Assembly: GCF_040802235.1 (NCBI RefSeq)
Contig: NC_133166.1
Location: forward strand, 117,504,991-117,568,990
Source of the DNA: Manis javanica
Taxonomy: Eukaryota > Chordata > Mammalia > Pholidota > Manidae
Direction: 5' to 3'
Length of the DNA stretch: 64,000 bases
A program made the translations under genes and the position numbers. Below, piece by piece: positions 48,896-60,480 of the stretch. Position 1 is the first letter of the stretch; every line of letters begins with the position of its first letter. Below the pieces are notes generated by a model, which saw only the letters and a program-made list of their open reading frames with translations, made no database searches and was not told where the DNA came from.

Positions 48896-49111
48896 TTTTT
48901 TTTTATTAAGGAATCATTGACATACAATCTTACAAAGGTTTCATATGAGCAACACTGTAGTGACAACATTCACCCATATTATCAGGTTCCCCCCACACCC
49001 CATTGCAGTCATGTCCATGAGTGCAGTGAGATGCTATAGAATCACTACTTGTTTTCTCTGTGCTATACTGCCTTCCCTGTGATGCCCCCACATTATGTGT
49101 GCTAATCATAA
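48896..49111 (-). mobile_element. Short LINE-1 3' UTR insertion with 13-bp target-site duplication
   Basis: Starts with T residues and AAGGAATCATTGACATACAA, then AATGCCCC-like L1 3' UTR text ending at GTGCTAATCATAA. Flanked by TAGCATGTGATCT (48883-48895) and TAGCATGTAATCT (49112-49124), one mismatch. It lies in the probable ATL3 3' UTR. Confidence 0.85.
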
Positions 49112-51875
49112 TAGCATGTAATCTCTTTATCAAAGAATTTTCTTTTGACTACTTTAACACTTTATCGCTCAAGTTTTTTATAAATCCTGAATTAATTCCA
49201 AGCATTTTATATTTTTTCATATTTACATGCCATGTTACCCTGAAGTTCTTGCTATTTTATTCAATTGCTGTCAAATTTTAGAAAAATTCCAGCTTGTTCT
49301 AAAAACTGTTTACTTGCATACCAGTTATGCTTAACTTCGACTGTTAAATTAAAAGCTTAGTTTAAAAATTTTGGTGCATTTTCAGGTGACCTCTTAACTT
49401 CCTTGAAGGTTCATATTTATTAGCTAAAATCCTTACTGATGTTGAAATACTTAGCTTCTAATGCATTCTATAAATATGTTTATAGATTTCAGAATAATTG
49501 TCTAGAGTGATCCTACTGTTAATGGTGAGAAAAGGATGATGTGTCTAAAACTTATTTTATTACTAAAGTATTAGGTTTTTATAAATAAAAATGTAATGTG
49601 ATTTAATGAAATCTTAGGATTTAGTTACTAAATTCACCATCTCTGTTTTGATCTTAAGGGCATAACTTGGTTTAATTACCCTGGGAAAGCATTTTTTGTT
49701 TTTATTAACTTATTCTGCCTCTGGAAAGTGTTTATAAAGTTTTCTCTGTGAGGATTCTTACAATTTTTCTTTGGCCTCTTTCTCTTTTAACAGTAAATTG
49801 ATAAGTTTATGCCAGCCTTTTCAGTGAGATGCACTCTTATTGCTGGCCATAAATAGTCTTGGGCAGATTTATAACCAGGTTGAAAAGAATGTCTTTTACC
49901 TCTTAACTTCCCCCAGCCTTTAATTTGTGGGTCAGGGACATTAGGACTTTAGACTGTGTTTGCTTAGTTTTTGTTGCTCTGCCACTCATGGCTGGCCTAT
50001 CCATGCAAGCATGTTTAATTTGCACATTCCTAAGAGTATATGGGGGTACATTCCTATTAACAAATAATAGGTTTTCAAAATTTTCTCTGACAGAATTCAT
50101 TTCAGGAGAAGTTAAATGTTAAGTTAAAAAGAAAATACTTCCAGTTAGCTTCTTACAGTAAAAATAATAGAGTCAAATTTTGGTTCTTTCATGGAGAAAT
50201 CTTTCTAGATTGTTTTGTAGACAAAATGAGGGCCAACTATCATGTATGATGACAAAACATCAGAGTCACACCTTATTTTAGCAGCATACCAGGAAATCTG
50301 TCCCATGGAGGTTTATGTATTAACACCCTATTTGTACTTGGTAAAATTGCCTGTGAGTATTGTTTTTGCTTTTCCTGTTCATTTTATTGTACTGGAGGTA
50401 GAATGCTTTAGGCAAACAAATAAACTGCCTTCTACCGGCAGTGGTTTCTTTAGTAGGTCACACCATGTTTCACCTGGTGGCTTATAAAAAACGATGTCTT
50501 GGGTAGGTGAGTTTGGGTGAATATGTATGTATCTATGAGTTAACAGAGAAATTGGGTAGGTAAAGTCTAGGCAGAGGTTATAAAAAAACAGTTCACTTTT
50601 TCCTAGAGGTTTTTAAAATTATGTTACATGTGAAAGTCTTCATAGAATTTTTTTCCCCCCATAAAACTATTGAAATGTTATTTAGGATGATTTAGGATGG
50701 CCACCGTCTAGCCAGCATGGCTCACAGCATATTGACTTACATTCAGATCTAACAAATTTAGTCAAGGAATAAGGGCATAATGAAGAGAAGCTTCAGTTAT
50801 GGAAGTACAAACTAAGAGATTTAAAAAATGACATTAAGAAGCCCATTGTAAGAGACCATTCCCAATTGAATACTTTTCCTTCTGTGAAATCATATTGTAC
50901 CTATGTTTGGGTGTAGTTCTTTCTCATTGCCCTTGGAGTGTGTAAGACTTGTGTGGGATGCTTGTTTTAAAAAATGCAAATTCCCAGCTTTACAACCAGG
51001 GGTTGCCTCAGTGTGTCTGGAATAACCACTTTTATTAACAGTATTGCAGGTGGTTCAGAGACCAGGGAGAGAGACTACTTTGAGGAATGGTAAAGTGCAA
51101 TTCAGTATTGTCTGGAAGCAAGCCTTTTACCTAGACCTCAGAATAGGTGGTCTACTGCCGGGTACAATCACTGAGAATTTACAGTATTCAGAATAATAGG
51201 ATGCCTTTAATCTAGAGGATCATCTAAATTCCTTAAAGAAGCTGTTCTTCTAAATTAGAATGTCATAGTGCCTTCTCTAAAAATGAATGTACAAGTACCT
51301 TATTTACTAACAGGTGTAGTTAGGATTTTTTAAAACCCTATTTTGAAAGTTTTTTTTTTTTTTAAGAAACAAAATTCAACACTGACTTGAGCCTGTTAAG
51401 TTTTTTGGGCACAGCAAACCTTAAGCCATAAGTAAAAATAACGAACAAAAAGGAAGGAGAGGATCATAACTTTGAAAATGAGCAAAAAAGGTATCCCATA
51501 TCAGGAACTTTTCAAAGATATTTTTCTCCCTTGGGAAAGAATTTCACATGTCAGAACTAACATTTAAATAGTGCTTTTATGACCAAGGAAAGGTTCCATC
51601 TAATCCCCAACACTTTCCAGTTTAGATAAATAAATGCTTTCATGGACTTAAGCCTTAAAGGATTCATATTAACCTTGAGCATAGACAGATTTTCTTCTCA
51701 GATTTTTTTTCTTAAAAAAAAGAAAAAAATGGTTAAAAGTACTTTGTTTTTTCCTAGACCGTTGCCTTTGAATGGCTTAAAATTTAATGTACTTTTTAAA
51801 AAGTGCAATGGGATGAGATGCTTTTAGTTTATTAAAAGCATGTTTCTGTTTCTGAGTTGTAAGGTCATTTAATGG

Positions 51876-51881
51876 AATAAA
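51876..51881 (+). terminator. ATL3: Candidate polyadenylation signal of ATL3
   Basis: AATAAA with a CA-rich cleavage region and a T/GT-rich element starting about 20 bases downstream (51900-51912), the best-formed signal of the three I noted. Alternative ends at 47534 and 53322 are possible. Confidence 0.4.
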
Positions 51882-53360
51882 GATCACAGCACCATGTTAT
51901 CTGTGTTTTTTTAAATACGGGAAGATCTGTGAAGTAGATTTGGGCACGGCAAAGCAAGTAGGGTGTCTGAGGGGTTGGATAGCTCAGTGTCAAGGGTAGT
52001 GCTCATGTGGTTTGAGGGAGTCAGCTTTCTCTGTCCTATAACACGATACTGAACAACACCTTGCCAGCATAGTGCTGGAGAAAGGCTGTGCTGTCCGTGG
52101 TGTTGCTTGAAATTGAACAAATTTTGTCTGTAGTAACACAGACTTGTGAGGCCCCTTGAGTTTGTAGCCCTTTGATTTGGTTGCCTTATGAGGAGCATAG
52201 TGGTTGGATGGTTCCTCTGGGGTGGAGTGAGGTAAAGCTCTACTGGAAGGGCTTCCCTTTCACTGTGACATTGGGGACATTGGGGAGGTTGCATTGAAGT
52301 TCTCAAATAATTACTAATCGTTAGATATGCCCCATTTGCCTTAAAGTAGAAACATTTCTTCCCTAGTTTGAGACATACCCCTGGTGAGGTCATTGGCCTC
52401 CATCCCTCCCTCCCTGATGGTGATCATATATCAGATACCATGGCAGGTGTTGCACTTGAGTTCAGTTGAGTAGGAAAGAGGCACTCACAAGGTGATAAAG
52501 TACAGTGAAAACGGGTGCTGCCGTCTGAGTGGGCACCCTCAGCACAAGCTGGGGAGCAGGGAAGACCAGGGTGAGGAAAGTCAGCTATGGTTTTTCTTTG
52601 GTGCACTGACATTTTTGCCTTTTGATTACCATGTATTGGTTTGCCAAAGATGAGTCCACCTCTAATTAGCTTAATTAAAAAATCGGGGAAAAAGGGAATT
52701 GTAAGCGGATATCTAGGAGTAAAGCTGACATCAGGCACTGGAAGAACTCACGTCAGCAGGGCTAACACCTCAAGTACACACTGCCTGCCTGCTCTGCTCT
52801 TGTGGATGATTTTCCTTAGTGCTGTTTTAAGGGGCAGTAGAGATGGTTATGTGCACATTTATGCAATGGAAGCTCTTCAGGGCCTTTCAATCAGTATTTG
52901 TTCTCCAGTAGGAGGGATTTCTGAGATGGATTCAGGGTGAAGTTACACTTCACCTTCATTTTCTTTCATGAAAGCCTGATTTTTTTCGGTCACACTGTCA
53001 GAATTGGTCTGCTCATTAGCCTGGGTAAATGTATAAAAGCCTGTGTTCGGTTGGCTGATGGAGCACCCTTCCCCTGCGGAGTGCTCACGCTTTGAGAGTT
53101 GCTGGTGAGCAACAGAGACCCTCAAGTTACCACTAGATGCTCCTATGGATTCTGCTGCCTTATATGCGGTTTGCCTGCCAGTATCTGTCCTCCCACCGGG
53201 CCCTTTTCCTTCTGTTCTGGCCTTGCTTCTCCCTCACCCACTCACTTGCTCAGAATCCCCACAGCTTGCAGCCTCCCATGGGAGCCATCCTCTTAAGAAG
53301 GCAGAGAATGAAGAGATTGTAAATAAACATTGATATCCCATGCCCTGAAGAATGGGGCTC

Positions 53361-54489
53361 CATAGTTGCATAGTTCTGTTGCATAAAAAAAATGGAGTCT
53401 TTGGAGTCAGATATGGGTTTGAGCCCTGCATAGCTGTCAACATGCCCAGAGGTGAGGGACTTGGAATGAGGCTTAAGGACAGGGATGCTGGTGGTGCGGG
53501 CATCACTGGGTGGTATCTCAGGCCTGGCACCTTTTTTACAGAGCTCCTCTTCTGAGAGCTGTGTGAAAGGTAAAAATCATGTCGCTGACATCCCTGTCCC
53601 TCAGTATGCTTTTTTGTTTATTTTTTCCTGGCACAGCAACAGGAAAAAAAAGGGGGGGAGGTGACATCTGAGCAATTCTGGCAGCAGAGTGTAAGGACAG
53701 GCAGAAGTCAGTCTGGTGTCCGCAGAAGTGAACCTCCCCATCCTGGGTTTGGATGCCTTGAAGGTAAGGTAGGCTCTTGCTTACTGCACAATTTGTTGGG
53801 TAAGTAGTGAGGCACACAAAGCCCTGGTATTTATACTGCCTCTGACTCTCCTCGTCAGGAAGCTGGTGAGAAACCTGTGGTGTTATGTGCCTTTCCTCAT
53901 ATTAACAGCCAACATGTTCTGAGGGAGGATTTGCCACATGCCAGAGACATCAGGCTCAGCATTTAATAGGCATCATTTATGTGTTGCTCTCCCTTTGAGG
54001 AATGTATTTGTCTGTCTTATACATTGTACAGTATCATCATCACTCCATTTTACAGATGAACAAACTGAGGCTTAGAGAGGGACAGTGGCCCTGGATCCTA
54101 TAGCTAGCAAGTGACAGGGGCAGGATTTGGCCCAACATTCTGATTCCAAGGCTCAGTGCTGGTCGGGAGCAGCCGGAATACAGAATGAACAGGAGCTCTA
54201 TCTGCTCCGGTGGACCCACAGCCTAGTGTGGAGGAAGGGCCCGTGTGTTGGGGGCATTCATTCATTTGTTAATTCACTCATTCACTCATTCGTGGAATGC
54301 CTACGATGAGCCAGGTTTGCGGGTTGTCTGATGGTTTACGACCCAATTGTCAAAATATTTGCTTTCTGTTAGACCCTTGCCTTCAAATGGCTTTAAAATT
54401 TAATAGTTTTAACCTCTAAGCTCACCCGCGCGGAGGAGTTAAGTAACTCGATTACACTCCAGTGTAATGTCTATACAAAAGTGGAGTAT
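53361..54489. other. Region between ATL3 and the third CpG island
   Basis: Contains a forward MIR piece (53390-53430), a reversed MIR-like piece (53990-54150) and a TTCATTCA-type patch (54256-54300) with a LINE-2-like continuation. No gene recognised. Confidence 0.6.
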
Positions 54490-55212
54490 AATAGGGTATG
54501 TGTTTAAATACCGGGCGGGCCCGAGGCCCGAGCGGAGAAGAGGTGGGGAGGAGGCGGCCTGGCGCTGGGTTCCGCGGGCGCTTCCGGCAGGGCCGGCTGG
54601 GGAGGGAGCCCTGGTGCGGTGAGCGGGAGGCATCCTGGCCAGGGCCCGGGAGGCCGGGCAGGGAGCTCTGCGAAGCTCTCATCAGCCGGTCGCACGGGAG
54701 GGGCCGGTGACCTCACGGTGGCCCGCACGCTACGGCCATTTAATTCGGTCCCTCGGCCCTGGCGGTCACGCTGCTTCCCAAGTCGGCCAGGTGGGTGGCG
54801 CGGCACTTTGCGGGACCTCAGGAAGGGCGGCCCCTCGGGGTGGCTCTCGGGGCCCCAGGGCCCGTGGGAGACGAAGATGCTGGGCAGCGCGGGAGTAAAT
54901 AAGCCGGGGCGCGGCCGGCCCGCAGCCGCCGCCTCCTGGCATCCGACCCCGCTACACCGACCGCGCTCCCCGCCCGGCGCGCCAGCTCTTCGGGGTCGGA
55001 GGAGCCTCCCCGCCCGCTCCGGGGATTCGTGCGATCGCCGCCGGGCGCGGGGCAGGGAGCGCCCCGCGAGGAGCCCTCAGGGGCGATGGTTGTTCCTGGG
55101 GGGCTGGGAGGCGACCCGCGCCGGCTCCCCCGCCGGAAGCCACCGTCCCCCGGGGGCTTGGGCTCCCCGGTCCCCGTTGCTGACAGCTGCCCCCTTACTA
55201 CCCCTGCCTCAG

Positions 55213-55287
55213 GCATTTACGCAGCTGAAAAGGCGAACTCCAGCCTGAAACTGAGCGTCCACACCGCGGAAGATGCACGCGTCCCTT
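55213..55287 (+). other. PLAAT3: Candidate PLAAT3 5' exon
   Basis: 75 bases bounded by a good acceptor (CCCTGCCTCAG ending at 55212) and a consensus donor GTAAGT from 55288. It may be an internal 5' exon, or the acceptor may be fortuitous and the exon may extend further upstream to a start site in the CpG island. Confidence 0.4.
55273..55287 (+). CDS. PLAAT3: Candidate PLAAT3 first coding segment (5 codons)
   Basis: ATG with G at -3 opens MHASL and runs straight into a consensus donor GTAAGTGAG. The human and mouse PLAAT3 proteins as I recall them begin MRAPI and MLAPI before PEPKPGDL, so five codons with Ala at position 3 and a phase-0 end fit a first coding exon that splices to the rest. 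PLAAT3 is a membrane-associated phospholipase A1/A2 and acyltransferase (NlpC/P60-type fold, His-Cys active site). Those catalytic exons are not in the window; I scanned to the right edge for the PGDLIEI segment and did not find it. Confidence 0.42.
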
Positions 55288-55997
55288 GTAAGTGAGGGGC
55301 GGGCGAGGGCTGGGTGCTGTTTAATGGTGACGTATCCCGGGGCCTGAGTTGTCACTTCAGAGAGGTCCCTCGAGGATGCTGGCCACCCCTCCGTCAGCCG
55401 CCGGGCATCAGGCGCCAGACGCGGGGCAGCAGGCACAAACTCGAGTTGTCTCTCTACTTGCACTTGCGTGGGGGCCGCCCCGCCCGAGACAGGTCCGGGG
55501 GGAGGCAGGACCCGCAGGAGAAGGGAGGCAGCAAGGCGCGACTTGCTGCGCAAACCCCTGGGCTGCCTTCCTGGGACCCGCCAGACCACCGGGCCGGGCT
55601 CCTAGGCCGAGGGTCGGGGCTGGACCTGCTGCCCCAGGCCCCTCCTGGGTCTGACCACAGCGGCCTCCCCTGGTCTCCGCTGACGCACCTCTTGACGGGC
55701 CCTGCCAGCAGTTCCAGCGCTCACTTTCTCTTTTTCTAACCTGTGATGTGGCTCAGAAATCAGAAGGGGCTTAGCAGATGCATCCTTTCAGCCTAGCAGG
55801 ACCAGCTGCAGAGAGGTTCAGAGAACCTGGGATTTGCTCCCACTGTGCGCCTGGATGTGGTACACCTGTGCTTGGCATTGTTCTGAGCACTTCATAAATT
55901 TCCAATCCACTCTTTTCCCAGACTGAAGATTATATGACTCAACACTATGAAATGCTCAGAATAGTGCTTCCCGTATTTGTTGAGTACTCTACTGTAA

Positions 55998-56046
55998 CTT
56001 ATTATTATTACTACTACTACTACTACTACTACTATTATTATTATTT
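55998..56046 (+). repeat. Compound trinucleotide microsatellite
   Basis: (ATT)n followed by (ACT)n and again (ATT)n, about 49 bases. The mirrored order suggests an ATT array in which one point change spread by slippage. Confidence 0.95.
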
Positions 56047-58199
56047 CAATCCAGGAGAGCTTCACTCAGTGCCTGGCATTAGGATGTACCTGGCATATCT
56101 GATGCCTGGAGTGCTCATTTCTAAACATCCCTCTCCTTTCTCTAACAACACCATTTTCAATAATAATCATGAAATGAATAGTAATGTCCAGAAAAGAAAC
56201 ACAGTGAAAAATTTTCCTTCATTGAGCTTTGTGTATAAATCATGCCAGTGAAAAAATAAAAAATGAAAGATAAAATGTTACAGAGAAAAATAGAAAAAGT
56301 TGACATTTTTTAATTGCATTAATGTACTTTTGAAAAAGACTTATTCTTACAGGTTGATCATAGTAATGGATAATAATAACTTTACAGTTTCTGTTTTGGA
56401 GCATCTGAAAAATTATCCACGATCGTGTTAAAATTGATCTTTGCATATATATGTTCAGTGTTTAGTAGAGCTGTTTGTCAATCCATCTTGGCCCACAGTT
56501 GAAGAACGGTTTTTTAATTAATTTTAATTTCAAAAGCTTCCCTTGTACTCATCAACAAATATACAAAAGCATCTCTCACATTAAACAGCACATAACCAAG
56601 CCTTAAACATTATAAGTTTGTTAGAGATTCATAAAAATATCATTTCATAATAAATTCCAGAAGTTGCAGTATTGCCTATGCTTAAAAAAAATTATAGCAG
56701 TTTTTAAGCAGTTCCACATTTGAAACATTTTCAGAAAATTCATAAGTTTTTATCTTACTTGACAAAATTCTCCCAACTGTTATTTCCTTTGGCAAAAATC
56801 AGAGAAAATGGACGATGATGGTGAGCATTGACATTTATTTGATCCATCGCTTTAGAATGAGAGTCTAGTTGTTGAAAAAGACCCAGGCTTTCAGACACTT
56901 CTCTTTTAGTTTCTTCTTCCAGCACTGAGAGAGAGGACCCTTTTGTCTTCTGTTTAAACATAGGAAGATGCAGGGCCACAGGGTCGGCAACACAAACCGA
57001 CACAAACGCGCCGAAAGTCAGCTCCAATCATTCTGAGCTGTTTGAAACTTGCTACTGGAACAGACACGTTTATCTGAGCCTGTATGTTGGCTGACCCTAT
57101 CACTGGTGTTCTCTGAACTTTCACTTAGAAGACAAAGTTTTTTAAATAATAAGAAATAAAAATATGCCAATTTGAGGCTCACATTAAATCTTGGCAGTAA
57201 CCGCAGCAATGAGAACTTAGACCAATGAAATAGCTTTGTGGGGAGTAGTGTTGTATCACCAATGTTGTTTAAAATTGTCATCACATGGTGATGATAAATA
57301 ACAGACTGACTTTTGGTGTATCTTATGTTTTAAAATTCTCTGTGGACAACTGATTACCATTTGTGTGCACCCAGGGAATATAGTTCCCACCTGCCCTCTC
57401 TGGGTGTGCCACTGGTGGGCTCTTGACACATGCTAGTTGTTCAAACAGCTCCCCTGACTTGCTGGGATGGAGGGGCTGCGAGTCTACTGTACAGGCTCAA
57501 CGTTTCTCCGAGCCCTTGAGGCCAGCCCCTGACACCTCCTAGTGAGTGCCTGCAGTGACCGCTTCTCTCCTCTTTGTGTCCCAAACTCTCTGAGAGTGAC
57601 TGGGCCAGGAGCCTTTCTTTTCTCTCCTCACCACACTCTGCCCTTAAATCTGTGGCTTGTTGGGCAGCTGCTGTTGGGGAAGGGAGGATCCAAAGAGAAA
57701 CTGAGGCTCCACAATAGGAGGAAACGATGGGCCTTTTCTGATGTCTGGTTCTAGACTCCCTTATTGACAACTTTATGAGCCCCTAAGTTTGTCTGATATT
57801 TTGACAGATCTCTGCAGAGCTAGTTAAGGTGTAAAAGGGAGGGGGAAGCAGAGGACCCTTCTCAAATAGCAACGGGGCTTCAGGCCCTGCAGGGGTTCAT
57901 CCTCATTACAGAGGGGCCATAGGCTGGAGGTGTTTGAGAAGGAGGCAGGGCATCTTTCTAGACCACAACCTCTGCTGACAACTTTGCATGTGTCCGGCTG
58001 GCTGCAGTGACAACACTCTCTGCCTATGTGTCAAGGGAGACACTGAGGAGGTAGAGATGCTGGGCCTGTCTTAAGGGTTGAGTAGGAGTTTGCCAGTGAA
58101 TAGCCAAGGGCATTTTAGGCCTAGAGTATAGTAAAGGCAAAGCTCTCCATGGGGGTCATTAGTGGATGTTATTTAGCATCTTCGTGTGAATTACTTGGT

Positions 58200-58390
58200 G
58201 TAGTGAAAGAGCTTGACCTTTAGATTTAGGAAGGCCTGCAGTGGAATCCTGACACCACTTCTGGGGAGCTCCAAGATGGTAGGCAAGTCACTTCCCATCT
58301 CTGAGCCGTTTCCTGGTCAGTGAAATGGGGCTGCTGTAAGGACCACAGGTAACTTGTGAAAAGCCCAGGTAGTGCCCAGTGGCCATGCTG
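58200..58390 (+). repeat. MIR-type SINE, forward
   Basis: Order GTGAAAGAGCTTGACC, GGTAGGCAAGTCACTTCCCA, TCTCTGAGCCGTTTCC and AGTGAAATGGGGCTGCTGTA, then AGTGCCCAGT: a well-preserved MIR core and tail. Confidence 0.8.
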
Positions 58391-59759
58391 GTGGTTCCCA
58401 GATGAGTCAGGGGGAAGTCCTGGTTAATGTCACAGAAGTTTGACCAGTAGGACAAGCCTGGAGATCAACAGTCTAGGAAGGGGGATGAGTTTTGACTTCT
58501 TTTTCCAGGCTACCCATGGCCTTTGGGCTGCTGGGGCTGGACCTGGTGCCCACTGGAACTGCCACTGTCCCCTCTCTCAGGAACTGGCAAGGGAAAAGGG
58601 CATGTGAGATGTGAGAGCCCGACCCCTCCTCCGCCTTCTCTGCACCTGAGGCTGAGGAGTGTGGGCAGGCAGGCCTCCCCCTCCAGCTTGGGGCATGGGG
58701 TCTCAACCCTCTCACAGGCATAAGTGGTTTATAGCTTTTGCCATCATTATCTCTTTATTCCTCACACAAGCCCTGCTGGATGGGTCTTAATAGCCCCATT
58801 GTCCCAGAGAAGCTCAGAGAGTTTATGTGATTCCTGAAGGTCACACAGAAACAGAGCAGAGAGATGCTCAGTCCCAGGTGGACTTGTTGGGGGGAAAGTC
58901 AGTTTGGAGACACAGGGAAGTCAGATGGAGTGAGACATGAAACAAAGTTAGGCAGGCAAAGTGAATTGTATTTTGCCCTGTACAGCAGAGCGGGCCCGCC
59001 TGAGGTTAGACAGGTGCAGGCAGTTTACTCTGAGGTTTCTTTTATGGGGTCTTGGCAGGGCTGAGAAGTCCTTGACTGACGGTCTTTGGCCTTGGAGGCC
59101 TGGTCTAATTGTTAAAAGGAAGACAGTGACTGCTCTGATGATTTCTGGGCCTGCCTTTGGATGTTTTATTTCTCTTATCTGGGGAGAGTCTGTGCTTGGA
59201 AACGTTTTTTCTTGTCTGGGGAGTGTATGGACATTCTAAGTAACTCCTAAGTCCTTGAAACTTCAACTAAATAACTCTGTGAATCTTTTCTGGCTCTCTG
59301 GTTTTATCCAGTTAACTCTTTGAGTCCTTTCAGTGCACTTTACTGGCTTTATTCTCCCTCCACCCTATTATGTCTACCTTTCTGCCGAACAGACGGGGCT
59401 CTGCTTCTGAAAACACAGCCTCAGGTGGATGGGACTGATGGCTGGCTCACAGGTTTTTCTCTTCCTAAAACCAGGGCACGGAAAGTCCAACTCAGCTGGG
59501 AAATTCTTCCCAGCCCCAAGCTCGGACTTTGGTCTTTTTTTTTTTTTTAATCACAAGATTCTAGTCATTTCCCCCAGAGCAGTGGAAATGAAGGGGATAA
59601 GGCCGAGATTTGCACACTCCCCACAGCACGTGGTTTGGGGAACGAGGAGCACTGGGTTTCACGACCTCCACAGAATCTCCAGCTGACCCTGAAGCTGCCG
59701 GTGACCTTTCCAAATCAAAAATAACAAAACCACCCCAAGAGCAGTGGCAGTAAAACCTG

Positions 59760-59990
59760 CTTTACACAGCACCTCCCATAAGCCAGGTGGTTTTTGCTGA
59801 GTGTTTTGTAGGTATTATTTGATCCTCAAGACAACCCCGCAGATCAGGTGCTATAGTTATTCCCATTTTACAGCTAAGGAAACCGAGGCTGTGAGAAGTT
59901 GGGTAACTTGCCCAAGGCGATCCAGTTAGTAAGTAGCAGAGTTCCTCATCTGAACCCAGGCTGTCTGGCTCTGGAACCTCAAGGCTGTAA
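59760..59990 (-). repeat. MIR-type SINE, reverse
   Basis: Contains CCCATTTTACAGCTAAGGAA, GTTGGGTAACTTGCCCAAGG and GAACCCAGGCTGTCTGGCTC, the reversed MIR core in good condition. Confidence 0.85.
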
Positions 59991-60394
59991 TCAGTGTGGA
60001 GTTTCTGACAACTAAACCCATCTTGATTTAATCACAGAGCAGTCACACTCATTAGCCTACCTTCTGTATTTTTGTACACCTGAAACATTTTGTTAAAAAA
60101 CAATCACAAGCGTGTGGCGATGGGCTAAATGGGGCTGAGTGTGAGTGGATTGAGTACTGAGTGGCCTTGGATTAAAGATGGACATTCTTTCTGTTTTGTT
60201 TCAATCATCTGGTTGAAAATTCCTCTGCGAGTGTCCTCACTTCCCTCTCTGGCCCCATCCGCCCCGGGGTCTCATCCTGATCAGAGCTGCAGTGGGGATG
60301 TGGATCGTCACGCAGGAGCGGGGGTGGGAGACGTGGGAGAGGGCTGGGCTGTGTCCATTCTCCCTGTGGTGTGGGGAGGGCACTGGCGTTCAAG

Positions 60395-60480
60395 TGCCCA
60401 CTTTGCCACTTTGAGGCTGACCCTGGGTAGTGACCTCATCTCTCAGCTTCAGTTTCCCCACCTACACAATGAGGTACATC
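60395..60480 (+). repeat. MIR fragment, forward
   Basis: Has a TTTGCCACTTTGAGGCTGAC-like block followed by CTTCAGTTTCCCCACCTACA. A second forward MIR start lies at 60695-60790 (AATTTGGGTTTGAATTCTGT). Confidence 0.65.

Larger units (their letters stand above)
47404..53360 (+). other. ATL3: Probable ATL3 3' UTR and downstream flank
   Basis: AT-rich, mostly unique sequence with no gene. Candidate polyadenylation signals AATAAA are at 47534-47539, 51876-51881 and 53322-53327. The one at 51876 is followed by a TGTGTTTTTTT tract about 20 bases downstream, and the one at 53322 by a moderately GT-rich stretch. I suspect a long 3' UTR, but sequence alone does not decide the end. A short L1 insertion (48896-49111) lies inside. 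Confidence 0.5.
54490..55740 (+). promoter_or_regulatory. PLAAT3: CpG island, probable PLAAT3 promoter
   Basis: Strongly CpG-rich block of about 1.2 kb with a sharp left edge. In human, PLAAT3 follows ATL3 in the same orientation, which fits a rightward promoter here. A candidate exon ending at 55287 lies in its right half. Long open frames on both strands are CpG-island artefacts (arginine-, proline- and glycine-rich). The transcription start is not resolved. Confidence 0.55.

Noticed and set aside
54619-55248. 209-codon plus-strand frame in the third CpG island
   Set aside because: Low-complexity GC-driven composition; it stops before the candidate PLAAT3 ATG and has no domain.
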